Positions 23,600 to 36,745 are shown, counted from the stretch's first letter. The stretch: DNA of 64,000 nt from Homalodisca vitripennis (GCF_021130785.1 NC_060215.1:119188501-119252500), one strand, 5' to 3'. The notes: generated by a model from the sequence alone, not told the origin. Numbers and translations are program-made.

Positions 23600-24130
23600 T
23601 CACATCTTCCTTCAATCAGTCTAAGAGATTACGATGGCGTACATTATCAAATGTCGATAAGATACAGCTCCTATATAAGGCAAGCCGACCGTACACCTCT
23701 GAATAAAAAAAAACTGTATTGTTCCAGTGCAAGGATACTTCTGAATGCTAAACTTATTCTGCTACGAACAAGCGACTGAAACAAATATCCAAAGGTATGC
23801 TGAATTATGATTGGAAGGTAATTAAATACAACATCTTAACTGTGGTATTATGGAGCGGTAGCACTAAGGACGATTTAAGCCTGTCCGGGAAAATGCTAAA
23901 TGAATGTCACAGTGAACTGAGGGGCCAGCAGGTCACCACAATGCTTAAGAATCAGTGGTGGTATTTTTCCTGGTCCCGCCTCGTTAAAAGTATAAACGGA
24001 GGTGAGCTTTCTTTGGTGTCATCTAACTATAACTTAATCGATGACAGGTTGAAATCTTCGCTGAAATGTTCAGCGGTATTGTTACATCAACTCATTTATA
24101 AAATTCTAAAAGACTTTTATACTAAGCGGA
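23600..24130 (-). pseudogene. Decayed LINE reverse transcriptase fragment
   Basis: On the minus strand a block GDLLAPQFT, then FPDRLKSSLVLPLH, resembles the LAP..T..FN.S...G.FPD.LK...V.P region that precedes NYRPIS in LINE reverse transcriptases. Further on, FDNVRHRNLL resembles the FDxVxHxxLL block. Frames shift repeatedly. Its order relative to 23445-23590 shows it is a separate insertion. The 118-codon plus-strand open frame at 23797-24153 is its shadow. Confidence 0.45.
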
Positions 24131-24139
24131 ATCAAGTTG

Positions 24140-25039
24140 TTGATATAAGCTAATATAGTTGTCGTAGCAATCAGTTCTTATGTTTTACACAGATCACGGA
24201 CGCTTCTTAATTCATCATAGTGAGCTAAGTGTATGGTTGACTAATGTGTAATATCAAATTTCTTCTTTACAAAAGTTAAAAGTCAAGACTCAGTAGTTTA
24301 GGGGCTGGTTCACTATTTTAAGGACTTTATAGTGAGATTGCCTCACCACCCTCAGTCCTCTTTTTCACCCCTCCATAGAACTCACAACTTGTTGAGTGAG
24401 ATATTGTATTGGCAAGGCAAGAATCCATTGCCTCCAGCTAAGACTGATTAAGTTATTTGATAAATCCGATCACGTCATTGATAAATATAACATTAAAGGT
24501 GTTCTAATGCAGAAAGATTTGAAGAAAGGATCACTGGAAAAACAGAATCTGTTGGACATCAAAGTGACAACATTGTTCTCATACTTATACAGGATGGACG
24601 AAACACATTGAGTGGAGATTCTGAGGTAGTAGTAACAAATACATTAAATTGCACAGTTTACGTGGAAGTTACTTTGTGGCAAAAACATACACGCCCTACT
24701 TATAGGCTTTAAATTAAAAATATAACTTTGCCACTTTTCCGCCAAAATAGAATATTTACAACGGAATTGAATGGTAAAAGAAAGCACTAGAATTGACTTC
24801 CCTTAAATGACTGACAAACTACGAATCGGAAGACTTGGCTCAAAATTGTTTTAGACATCAAAGTACAACAGTTCATTGTCTCAAAAGAACCAATTCGACC
24901 TGAAGAAAAGTGAATAGAGTTGAACTCACCTAAAAATCGTAACGGGATAAGCCATTTGTCGAAACAACTTACAATTTCGGAACCATGGTCTCGTCAGAAG
25001 GGCATCACAGCAAATTGTATTTATTAAAACCTGGTAACT
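24140..25039. other. Unassigned DNA
   Basis: A 71-codon plus-strand frame at 24396-24611 exists without domain or splice support. Nothing else is seen. Confidence 0.3.
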
Positions 25040-25085
25040 TTAAATAATTACAGGTAAATTATTTAACTTACCTGTAATTATTTAA
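25040..25085. repeat. Perfect 18-bp hairpin
   Basis: TTAAATAATTACAGGTAA (25040-25057) and its exact reverse complement (25068-25085) are separated by 10 bases. Confidence 0.95.
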
Positions 25086-25848
25086 CTTATTATAAATTCA
25101 TTTTACAATAAGTTTGAAATAGATGTCTTGCATTAAAGGACTAATTTATAATACGGGAAATATTAATTTTCCTTAAAAACATGTCGCGCAAGATTATTGG
25201 CTGTTCTCTACAAGGGTATATAGGTAAGTTATAATAATAATTAGTGCCTAATAATAATTAGGATTGTCATTTCATATCGTCAACAAAGGACTCGACACCA
25301 ACATGGTCATTCCCATATCCACCCTGGAGCTCCACTCGAGAAGTGATGAAAGTCAAATTAATATTCAATTAATTGAAATTTGTTGATACTTTAATTATTT
25401 GCTCAAAATAATCGAACCACACGATATAATTCTCTGATATTTCGGAATAACATACCCATATTTTGAATATCGCAGCAACATATCACTTACTTTGATACGA
25501 TGTCACTTATTAAAAGTTATAATTGATGATTTGTTAGCATGACTTACGTTACATTACAAGTAAGTAAGTAATATAAATTTACTTACTGCAAAGTGTTAGG
25601 ATATGTGCACCACGTGTTTCTTTGGTGCAGTAAATAAGGTGTGATACTGTTAAATTTGGGTTTGGGTACCTAATGTTATAATATTATGTAAATATATTTT
25701 TATTTATTAAAACATTCATTAATAAAATGTTTTAGTTAATGTGTCTACATTTCAACATATTTTAATGTATAACACCTTATTGCTTTATATTATTTATTTT
25801 TATCTATCATATTATATTGCTCATATTAAATATGCTGCAACACATAAG
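25086..25848. other. Unassigned DNA with one short open patch
   Basis: A less AT-rich patch at about 25268-25372 reads on the plus strand STKDSTPTWSFPYPPWSS and may be a fragment of a transposon linker. The rest is AT-rich background. Confidence 0.25.
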
Positions 25849-25918
25849 GGACCTGCAGGTCCCGGTGTCCCCGTACAAATACCGTGTCTCTGGCTGTTGG
25901 AGATTGGTGCTCGACACG
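25849..25918 (+). CDS. Probable internal exon, unknown gene
   Basis: A sharply G+C-rich island of about 70 bases lies in AT-rich DNA. It is bounded by a pyrimidine-rich tract ending in CATAAG and an excellent donor (ACG then GTGAGT). All three plus-strand frames are open, reading for example DLQVPVSPYKYRVSGCWRL or GPAGPGVPVQIPCLWLLEIG, so the phase cannot be chosen. The base composition and the donor are the main evidence. No family recognised. Confidence 0.4.
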
Positions 25919-26881
25919 GTGAGTCACTGCTCTCATCTATATACTAGGCTAATATTCTGATCCCATCTATATACTGGACTAATATTTTAACTACTTACGA
26001 TACTACACTTAACAAACTGCTCTACTGTTTTGCTATGACCGAATTGCCTGGGGCCCCTTTTCTGATTGTTCTTAATACCTTTTAAATAACCCAAATAAGC
26101 TTTTAACCAACGTTAACATTTCTCTAATAAAATATTTATATTCAGTAAAAATTAATACCTTATTTTGGGTTTTTTTTATAAGGCTTGACATAAATATCAT
26201 TAGATTATGGAATATTTGTGGCATAATTTTAAGGTCTGCGGTTAAACAAATCACAGTTGAATATGTTTTTATTTCTTTTTATGATATGATTATTATTTTT
26301 ATACAAATTGTTTATTACGACCATTATGATGATTTTTATAATAAACGTGTACGCGACAAGAATAGTCTTTTCACCAAGCACCAGTCTGCACATGTACGGA
26401 TAATTTCTCATACACAAAGTGTACTATACATGTTTGTGAGTTTCAAAAATACATTTTATTGGAAGAAGTTAAATCTTTATTACTTTTAGTAGAAACATTT
26501 CATGCTAATTTCAGCTGAACTAGTGTCAGTGTCGTATTTTTTAATAAGGCTGACAATGCGCCGGGCCTAGGGTGGCATATTTCAAGAGGCGGCAACTTTG
26601 GATACGTGGTTATCGTCGATTAAACATAGCAACCTCCGATGATGAGCTGCTGCAATGGTGCAGGGTTTCCGTGTGAGTAGCAACGTGTAGCGTGGAGGGT
26701 GGAGGCTGGTGACTTGGTTATGAGATATCCTGCGGACATACAGACAGAAGAAGAATTCAGTCAGTAACTAACAACACTCCCAAATAATTTGAAGTATTAC
26801 AATACAATGATGATTTATTAAGTTAAAAGACAATTTATTCAAACTGAGAATATACGATAGGCAATCTTTCTTCTTAACCAT

Positions 26882-27010
26882 ATGGTTCAATTGATCGAGC
26901 AAATCTCTAAGGAAGCTCACGCCCTAAAACAGAAATACTTAGCCCAAGAGTCTCTGAATAATCGTAATGAGGATAAATTTCTGATAAATTTTCAGTGCAC
27001 GAAAGAGTAG
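26882..27010 (+). CDS. Small open frame, helical peptide
   Basis: An ATG opens 42 codons to TAG. The product is hydrophilic and likely helical (MVQLIEQISKEAHALKQKYL, later NNRNEDKFLINFQ). Nothing around it fixes a promoter or splice sites. It could be an exon, a short peptide or a transposon piece. Confidence 0.2.
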   Translation: MVQLIEQISKEAHALKQKYLAQESLNNRNEDKFLINFQCTKE

Positions 27011-28211
27011 TCTAGGCCTGTTAGTAAGGGAATCACGGAGGGTTCTACGGGCTGCAATTTCTGGAAAAGGGGACTATTGCTAAAAGCAACGTCTTTTTTG
27101 TCTTGTACCTTACCTTAACTTATATATAAAAATACGTGAATAATTAAGTCCAAATTACGAAATAAAAATTTATTTTATCTGAAATATTATTTCTGAAGAA
27201 TATTTTAACCATAATTTATCTTCAATTAGTCATTAACTTAATTATAAATTTAATGTATTTTTATATTATATCAAAGTCTCCCAATCAACTGTAGATAAAT
27301 ATTCTATGCAAATAATAAGTATAGTAAGTAATGTTTGCTTAAGTGCACTCTAGGATTGCTAGGTGATCTCAATAATATTATGAGCTAAAAAGTACGCTAA
27401 GGCCTTTCAACTACTAAAAAACGTGAAGATTCAGATATCAATTGCAAAATGACTAATTTCTTATTATGAGGTCTATTTAATATTTAATTTTGTATGTTTT
27501 CCAATATTCAAAAACACATATTCAGCTAAACATTAATATTCTAGTCAACTCGTTTTACTGGTTATTTAAAATGCCCTAATACAAAACAAGGTATCCAAAA
27601 CCAACACCTCCAGGCGCGACATCAGAGCCCAGGGGGTCCTAAAGCAGCGTCCCCTAGTGTGGGGGGGGGGGGAAGTAGTGCGGTGACGCGCGGCGCATCG
27701 TGAGCTAGTCAGAGAAATAAAATACTTGTTGTGAAATGCGATTCAGATCTTAAAGTACAACCAAAATTAATTATGAGATTTGGAAGACATAAGAAACTAT
27801 TGTCTAAAAGTAGCTACCTGGGATTTATATAAATTCTAAATTTACTTAAATATACAATTTGCATAAAGATTTTTACAATAATATTAAAAAAATTAGCCTA
27901 CCCAAAAATTATTGTAATTTTTAATACATAAGTTCTTTAACTTTAAAATTAGTTGAAATTTATAAGGAAAACAGAAAGTAAATTTGCTTGCAGTGCTGCT
28001 GCGTAGTGTCTCAGTTAGAAACCACTCCGGTCATTTGAGTGTAGGTGGTAATGAACGTCAGAGACGGCTAAGCAATCGTGAACAATAGAACCGACCAGTT
28101 TTATAGTTATTTGATAACCGAGCGTTACTACCTCACATAGCCGATAAGCCTCGATTGTTCTGCCTGGGCCTCAGTACAAGCTCCTTCTAGTTCTTATTGT
28201 GATCTCTTAAT
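27011..28211. other. Unassigned DNA with G+C-rich patches
   Basis: A G+C-rich patch at 27610-27710 contains a run of 12 or more G residues. The patch at about 27990-28211 could be the 5' UTR of the exon that follows. No coding feature is supported. Confidence 0.3.
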
Positions 28212-28234
28212 ATGTCAACGTCAACAGTTGCTCC
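28212..28234 (+). CDS. Possible first coding exon (MSTSTVAP)
   Basis: An ATG follows a less AT-rich, UTR-like stretch of about 220 bases and reads MSTSTVA plus two bases before a consensus GTAAGT donor. This is the usual look of a short first coding exon with a long first intron, which would explain the coding-poor DNA to its right. With only 23 coding bases there is no way to test this from the sequence alone. Confidence 0.3.
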
Positions 28235-28239
28235 GTAAG

Positions 28240-31200
28240 TAATTAGATTTTTATGTAATATCTTCGTAGTGTCACCATGAATACAACTTATTGATTATAG
28301 TGAGTCTTGTCGGAGTATTTATTATAGATTTTATATTACAACTTCCCCTGAACGTTTCGTAACTTTAAGAAGTTAAACTATTATACAAAAGACTAGCAGT
28401 GAAATCTCATATTAATAATAATCATTAGAAATGTTATAATTTTGTTTAATAATGTGGTATTGTTTATAATGTATAAGTACTTGAAATATCTGCTAAATAT
28501 GCTTACGGGCTGCAATAATGCATAACAAAATTACTTACTCATAACTCTCACCTCAATACATTTTGATACCTGCAATTTAAATTTTGTTTTTACATAACTT
28601 CTGATATATGTTAAAAATTACTCCACCATATAGCTGTTGTTACGGGTAAATATTTATCTACGTTATGGCAAATAATATAAATATGAATCTTTGATTTATA
28701 CTTTCTTTCAATACTTCTTTCATCAGGACATGTATTCCAAAATACTAGTTTAGATTAAAGTATTAAAATTTTCAAGTAAACTTTTCTTAATTGTTCAATT
28801 TTGTATACCTAATAAATATAGCTGTTTCATTTCATTATAATCGATAAGATTTTAAGTTTTATGTGTTTATATATAAAACCTTCCCTATTTTCCTAAATTT
28901 TTATTAATTGTATCAGTTAAATAAAAGACTAAGTTTATTTATTAATTTTATAAACCTTATTAAATTTAGAATTTATTTATGAGGTTATGATATACTGTAT
29001 GTTCGGTTAAAATGGTAAGGTTGAAATATTTTGTGAGTTTTAAAATTCAAAATGTTTAATACAGATGAACTTTTATAAGTAAGAAATGGGACGAACGTCG
29101 TTTATAAACGGAAAACTACTCGTGTAATCTAGGTAACGATTTATAGATGAAATGTTAAGTAATGCATAACCAAATAATAAATATATAAAGTCTTTCATTG
29201 TGGTCGTTACTCACATATATTTATGGTTTAAGTTCATAGATATAGTAAATTATTTGAATTACACTTGAAGCAAAAAAGTATATAATATATTCCATATTTT
29301 CGTAGGATTATAAAGCCACATTTTCGAAAGTATAAATAACTGTAAATATGTATAAAATAAGTTATTGGCACTTATAGAAATTTGTAAAAGTATACATATT
29401 TCTTAAATGTAATCTAATTGAGTATGTGTGTGTAGCTAATACAATAACTTGTAGGCAATACATCGTTAATCCTTGTTTATAACGCGTTTACAAACATTTT
29501 GATAACATTCTAAAGTTCCATCTTCAATGACGCTTTGCCACGGGTACTGCTATCTCGGATTTCTAATGTTCCTGTGACTGTTAAGCACAGATGTTGGGCG
29601 TTGGTTCTCGTATGCTGACTCATTATAGTCTGGTACTTATAGCATTAGGTAACGACTTATTGTAATTCATATGTACACGTCTATGACTAGTGCTCAAATA
29701 GTCATCTCTTTAGGTTTATGAATGCTTATTTAACGCTTTATACTTTTATTCGAATTAATTACAAGCTCTTAACACTCATTATTATTTACTCTTAAAATTA
29801 TTATACACACATGATAGTTTGTGTCATCAAACAAGTTCATTTTATATTATAATTATGTTTGTCGTGATACGTCATAAAACAAAATGATACTTTTGATTGT
29901 AACCGTTTACGTATTGGTCAGTAAGCCAATTTAATACAATTTTAAACATATTTCCTCCCCATTTATAATGTTGACTTAAACTTGACGATTTTACAGGATC
30001 TACAAAATGTTTTATGTTTTATTAAACCACGTAAATCTGTGTTGAACTTAACATTGTTCACTACACAGATTACTTACGCTAATATGTTTTAAAGGTTTGA
30101 CCGTATAGCTTACTATGTATTATTCCTATAACTTAAAATTCATTAAAATTTAATTTAAATTCAATCGCACTGGCCTTGAGTATTTTAGCTGTAAAGTAAC
30201 ATGAAATGTTCAAATGTAATCACATGTTATAGTGTACTTATTCTATTTCATAGAGAGTTGTTTATGAAGTTGCTAATTATTACTGCTCTCATTAGGTGAA
30301 AACTCAGACTTATATTTGAAGTGTTTCATCCTTCATATTTACAGTCATGTCACTTGCTAGTTTCTTTTATTTTTATGGTTGTCACTATGATTTCTAAATC
30401 ATCTTTTACATAATAATTATTTATTCAAATTACTACATTAGAAAAACTTAAATATGATTCCAGAGACTTAAATAACTCAGATCGCGCAGTATTTAATATA
30501 TTTGATTAGTTATAAACCTGAATTAGCGTAAAATTCCATAGACGCTTAAACTATGTACCCGACATACACTTGTTTGGATTACATCTTCTGTTCATATTTA
30601 TTCTGTAGAGTTCATATTTAAGACTTGTTGGTTAATCTCTTTAAATAAAGATGTACCTACCAATATCTGTAAATATAAAGATACAAAGAAAAAGATATAA
30701 AGATAATACTTAAATATCTTTACCCATCACACATATCACCATCGCACTGTGTTTTATATTGTAACTCTTTTGTCAGATTCAACTGCAAAAATCGCTAGAT
30801 ATTTTTTTTTACCACGTGTTCATAAGAAACTTACTCAAAATATATTAAAAATCTAATTCAATCACAAGCTTGTCACTCTATTTACGTTTGTTTATGTTAA
30901 TTGTAAATCAATAAGTACCCGTTTAACTTTGTCAAAATTAATACAAATAAAAAAGTATTGCATTTAAATATTTATAAAACACTTCGTTTATTCCAAATTC
31001 AAAGTTAATAAACAGTAGCAATATCTTCAAATTACTGTTATACATGTACAATAATCTATAATGACCTAGTTATAATTCAAACTACTTATCGTCTGATATT
31101 TTTAGAAGTTTATATCAATATTTGAGCAATCTCTTGAGTAAAAAATACAATATACTCCTTGCTAGATAGAATAAAACTATTTTTTCAAGAAGGATACTAT

Positions 31201-33150
31201 GATAAAACGAAATAAGATATTAAATAATTTCTTAAAAACTACATATTTATATGACTAAGATAACAAAAATAATTTATCTCAAACAATGAAAGGAAATCTT
31301 TCAAAATGCCATAAAACATTGTATATTACTGTATACACTGTATAACATTATTAAACTAAAAAAAGTACTTGTTGTTTTAGTTAAAATAAGATATATTTTT
31401 AAAACTTTAATCTGTGCTAACAGCACATGGTATCGTATTTTGAAATGGGTAATTACCAACTCAATTACTATTTTACCAAAAGAATATTAAGAAACTAAAA
31501 TTTTCTGTTGTAAAATTTCTTTATTCTTAGTAATTTTAATTATATCTAAACTTTATACTACAGTTTAGAGAGTATTAAATATGAAATTCAACTTCTGAAA
31601 ATCTTGAAGTATTATCTGATTAGTCAAATTATAGACAATTTTCTCTAACAAGTACGTAATAAAAAACACTCCAAATTAGTTTATAGAACCTATTTTTAAT
31701 CATTCTGTAAACATTAATAAATTTACCAACTTACGCTCAATGCCATTCAGGCTGATTCAGAATATCAATAAAAAGAGCATAAGAAACTCAAACTCAAAAC
31801 TTCGTCCACACTGCAAGAAGGCCACGATTCCCATAGCTGAGGTTGTATAATACTTCTCTCAATAATCGCATTACGTCAATACTACTGCACGTAATTGGCC
31901 CCAACAAAAATAGAGTACGCAAGAAAACTAGTATCTGTAAACATCTCTATCGTCTTTATTCAGATGTTCAAACCAAGTAACTTTCTTCTTACACGTTGAC
32001 TATTTTAAATCTTAAAGAAGAAGTACATCTTTAGAATCTACATAAAATTTAGTATGTAAACATGTCTATTATCAAAACCTAAACATCATTAGAAGGTAAT
32101 AACATATTTTATTGACTTTTTCTGCATTAATTTATAAGTTTTGTTTCAATATCGTTGACATATAGGTGAGATGGTACATTCAGCATTCAGTTGAGCACGT
32201 TTTTCAAACTACAAAATAAAGTTGTCAGTGTAACAGCTGGGAAGTATTCACGAATGAAAACATTATGGCTTAATATTTATTGTTTATACCTTCTGCCCTC
32301 GACAAAAAGCAGGAGTCTCCCACCCATGATCTCTTACACCAAATCGGAAATAGATATACACTCATAATTTTTCATTACCAAAGCGATATTTTCAAAACAT
32401 TTTCCACGTGTGATACAAAAAACCAACGTGATGTGGTATTTAACGATTAATGTCTTTGGTAATGTATTTGTTTCATTATCATTTAATAACACCTACTTTA
32501 ATGACAAAATTTAAGTGAAATTTTTTGTACTTGAACAATATAAAATTTGATGTGATTTATATTTATTGTATTCAACTCGGATCCGAAGTACGACTTCTTA
32601 CACAGTGTGTCCATCGGCTCTCTACTGTTAGGCGCTGGCAATATTTAAAAAAATCTTTAATATGCATGGTAACTTTTATTTGGGCTATAAGTGGTGGACA
32701 TTTATAAGGTAATGACATTAGTAAGTAGATGATCAATGCTAATGTTCTATATTTTGGTAAATTTATCGAAAATTGCATCATTGAATACAACATTGTTTGT
32801 AACTTCCACAAACCGGATTTTTAGCCTTTACAATCTTTAAATACAAATCGACACCCACCAACTGCTCTGTATTTTTGTCTTCGTTTCTTTCTTAATAATA
32901 CAGAATCCACAGATACTGGTAAGAAATGAAGTAGTTGACACATTTATTTATCATTTAAGAACTGCAAATCGTTTATTTATTTTTAAATTTACGTACACAT
33001 CAAATTGCTACAAAATGCTTATTGAACGTTTTTATAAAATAATGTCTTCCATTTTTAAATACTTTAATCTCTTTCGTCATCGAGGCCAACTATTTGATTT
33101 AACAAAGTCCATAAATCACCTGAATTTATGCTTGACATATTTAGTTTTTT
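28240..33150. other. Long AT-rich stretch, possibly intron
   Basis: About 4.9 kb without a convincing gene or repeat. One acceptor-led open run (about 29998-30094, plus) is no longer than chance would allow. A less AT-rich patch at 31800-31990 has no clear frame. Confidence 0.35.
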
Positions 33151-33156
33151 TTTATT

Positions 33157-33256
33157 ACCCCCCCCCCCCCCCACCCCCCCCCCCCCCCACCCCCCCCCCC
33201 CCCCACCCCCCCCCCCCCCCACCCCCCCCCCCCCCCACCCCCCCCCCCCCCCACCC
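33157..33256. repeat. Perfect 16-bp minisatellite (A followed by 15 C)
   Basis: A residues occur at 33157, 33173, 33189, 33205, 33221, 33237 and 33253, exactly 16 apart, with only C between them, so six full units are present. The minus strand is a matching G15T array. Confidence 0.98.
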
Positions 33257-33261
33257 ATCCA

Positions 33262-33340
33262 TGGATTTGCAGGCGCTTAAAGTGGGCAAGAACTCACCAA
33301 GTTCTGTACTCCATGCCAATGATGCTGATCTTAGAACACA
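33262..33340 (-). pseudogene. Fragment related to the open frame at 33942
   Basis: The minus strand reads VLAHFKRLQIHG, against VLAHFQRLQTRN in the plus-strand frame at 33942-34103, with the DNA AGTTCTTGCCCA..GCGCCTGCA shared. It shows the sequence is repeated, and this copy has a stop just before the match. Confidence 0.5.
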
Positions 33341-33941
33341 TTAACTTTTTATTGATTTTAAATCTAAGGTAAATTAAGTAGATCAAGTGATGATGTACGG
33401 TATTGAAAATTGTAAAATATTATTATTTACTCTAGTTATCTCAAACAAATGCGACCACTTCTAAATTGACAGGAAGCCACGAGTTACTTTGAATTAAAAC
33501 TGTGACTAAACTATTTTTTTTAAATAATATCTCATCACATCGAAAATAACAAAAACTTTTGACATTAAAAAAGAAACCAACTTAGAAATAAGGCAAAAAT
33601 ATTGGTCAAAATAATTTTATTTTCTAACACGTAGATTAAGTGTGTCATGTTTGTAAATTTTTTGTAGTTATTTTGAAATAAAATACTGTCAATAAAAAGT
33701 TGTTTTTTCATCTGGGTAATATTTTAATGCCTGTAATATTTCTTTCCGACTTTGTAAGAAAAATAAAAGTCAAAATCTCAGTTATTTTGATATTGCACAA
33801 AAAATCATGTTTTTTTAACAGAAAATAAAAATCCACGGTAAAAAGCAGCTACTAACATTTGTAATAATAAATAAATTGTAGTATCTAACAATTGTATTAA
33901 GTCTACAAGGCGTTTTAAAGTGATATTAGATCATTACTATA

Positions 33942-34103
33942 ATGCCTGCCATATGGGCGGAGTTAGTTCTTGCCCATTTCCAGCGCCTGCAGACTCGGAA
34001 CGCAGCCCAGGATTTCGGCTCGGTTTCTCCGGCCCAGAGCGCGTTCCATTATTATAATTCGTTGGATGAACCTGACGAAGATAATATCAGATTCCCTCAG
34101 TAG
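33942..34103 (+). CDS. 53-codon open frame or exon of a repeated sequence
   Basis: A G+C-rich island in AT-rich DNA encodes 53 residues from ATG to TAG, starting MPAIWAELVLAHFQRLQ and ending SLDEPDEDNIRFPQ. An AATAAA lies 15 bases after the stop (34119-34124). The frame could also be entered from an acceptor (ATATTAG) four codons upstream. The island looks coding, with a hydrophobic start and an acidic C-terminus. A degraded inverted partial copy at 33262-33340 means it belongs to a repeated family, so a transposon-linked exon is as likely as a host gene. Not recognised. Confidence 0.4.
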   Translation: MPAIWAELVLAHFQRLQTRNAAQDFGSVSPAQSAFHYYNSLDEPDEDNIRFPQ

Positions 34104-34118
34104 TTTTTCTATTTCAAT

Positions 34119-34124
34119 AATAAA
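34119..34124 (+). terminator. Polyadenylation signal AATAAA
   Basis: Hexamer 15 bases after the stop codon of the 33942 frame. Confidence 0.35.
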
Positions 34125-36705
34125 CGTTTAATAAGCCCTGTTCTCGCTTTACATGGGATATGAAACTGAATATATGCTTTTAGACTTGTCTCAGACAATT
34201 ACCTAATTAAACGAAAAGCACCTAGTATTAGATTAAAGAAGTCATATATACGATCATATGTAGGTATACAGAGATTAGTGTTTAGAATTTTAAACAACTA
34301 AAACTAAAAAGGACATCTCCATAGTCTCTACTAGCAATTGCTGCACTGTTTATTTTACTTTTTTAATACCTAGTTGACACGAAACTAATCATGGAATATT
34401 TTTAACTCAGAATGAACTATAACTTAAGGTTCCAACGGCAATGACCTTCAGGCAGCATAAAACACTATGGTTGTTTCAAGGCCTGGTAGATTGATTAAGG
34501 GAATATATTCAATGCATTACGTATGAAAATCGTGAAGTATTACTTAAACTACGTTTTAAACAACGTACGTAATTATGTTATAAATACACGTTTCTTATTG
34601 AATTCAAAACTGCCAATTGTGATGCTATTACTTGATACCAATATATTTTATAATTGTTTTGTAGACTAAAGTATCTAACCTGGATTATTCACTTTTTAAC
34701 AATTGGTCTAGTGGTTTTAGATGAATTATTCACCGACACTAAGTACTCGTAATTTAAAAAAAACATTCCTTCCGCAATTCAGTGGAATTGTTTGCAGCAA
34801 CATCTCGATATAAAGCGAAATCAAATCTTTACATATCCGCATTATTAACTCTTCTTTTACAATGTTTTTTGTTTATCCAATATAAACATATAACAGACAT
34901 TAACGGATAGCTTTAATTAGACACACCTTCGTTATTTAAGTAAACAAGACTTTCAAAGGTGGTCTTAAGAGATCGAACTTGGTATTGACAGGACAAGACG
35001 TTATGGTATTGTAATAACTTAAATTTATAAGCATATTAAACGTTTAAGAGTGTTTTATATCTTTATGGGACGCTAATTAAGAGGATGGTTTCGTGACATT
35101 TTATAATATTAACCTTATTAGGAGAGTGATATCACTAACTTCAGCACAATGGTTTCTATCATTATACTACAAAACTCTAATAAACATTTTATTTCCTCTT
35201 AGTGTTCAGTAAATAAAAATATGATTTACCACAGATTGTAAAACCTCAGTATCCAATGGTGTTTACACTGCCCTGTTGGTATTTCAATTTGTCAGGTATT
35301 TTCGAATGTTCAGAAAAAAACATGGCAATTTCACAAAAAAACGAATAACTATGACTACCCTCTACTAAGTAGTACAGTATATATTACGTGTTCATTCTTC
35401 AAAATACGATCAAGTGCTCGTGTTAATATGGCTTATCTGGTGGCGTTGATTTGGACAATGACCGCCTTGTTTCTTTTTAACGCAATATTAAACTATAACA
35501 TGATAGTCTCAAATAAACTCTAACCATTGTAAAAAACCTTTTTAGATACTATTTTTGTGAATTAAACGTTCTAATTAAAAATGAAGTAATTATTAACCAT
35601 TGCAATTTTAGACAATCTTCATGTATATGTATGTGTAGTAAAGGACTCCACATGTTTCCTTCCTTGTCCGCATATTAGCCATGCTGTGTATTGGGTTTTA
35701 TGTAGGGCTCCTAAATTAGCTGAAATAAGAATTCATTCACTTAACAAAATATCTGCTAGCATGCCAGTAGATATAATAGGCATGATATAATAGAAGAGCA
35801 TCTGCAGTCATGTAAGCTCCAGTGGTCGTGACAGTTTTGTGGAAGAAGCCTCTTATGAACTTGACAGAATTGCCACAAAATAAAACACGTAACAACCTAT
35901 TCAAGCTATTTTCAACCTATTTGAGTACCACTTCGGTCTTTTCGTTTCTTTATTTACATGTCAACAGACTTGCATTCATTTGGTGTAGGAATCAATCAAA
36001 TTATGTTTTTATTTTTGTTTCAAGAAGTCCAAAACATGATCGCTCTTAAGATCCATAAAGGTTGTTCGTAACTCATACAATCCAGGTATCATATGTCTGG
36101 GAAATGTTTATTACAGTCTTGCACAGTGGATTACGTACATCCAGGTAAGCAAAGAACTCTAGACAGCTTCTTCGTCCTGTAAGATACCGCATAAACCATA
36201 GCATCAATGTAAGGTTGTAAGTTAATGTCAGCCAAATACGTTTTTTATTTTATATATGTGTGTGTTTGTGATTGTGTGTAAATTAAACAACATTACGTAA
36301 TCTTATAAGAAAAATGTGCACATTGAAGACGAATGTCAACAGTTCAAACAAAACAAACATGCAAGAAATGAAACAAGATATGTTTGTTCTGAACTGTTTT
36401 CATGCATAAGGGATTTTCAGAGAGAAGTCACAATTGAAATATTGTACTTTGGAATGGAATGTTCGTCATAACTTCAAACTTTGTAAACACAATCTCTTGT
36501 TCATTCTTATCTATTATAGTTTTCTCTTTATTCCCATTGCTTTTAAAGTTATGAAAGCAATGATTGAGTACAATTAAGTGGAAAACAACAGAATTTACAT
36601 ATTTAATCATTCTATTGCACAAAGACATTATTTCATAAATTTAACTGTGTTTCGCCATTAATACTTCGGATAGATTATTCTTTGTTAACATTTTATATAT
36701 ATATA

Positions 36706-36745
<40 letters not shown>

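Noticed and set aside
23797..24153. 118-codon plus-strand open frame
   Set aside because: The minus strand of the same bases shows LINE reverse transcriptase blocks, so the plus frame is a shadow.
29998..30094. Acceptor-led open run of about 32 codons (plus)
   Set aside because: Length is within chance expectation for many trials in AT-rich DNA, and the composition is background-like.
32525..32707. Plus-strand frame ending IWAISGGHL, reminiscent of a transposase C-terminus
   Set aside because: Only the last few residues resemble it; no DDE blocks are present upstream.
33015..33344. Open frames encoding poly-Pro (plus) and poly-Gly (minus)
   Set aside because: They translate the AC15 minisatellite. 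Only the array itself is reported.
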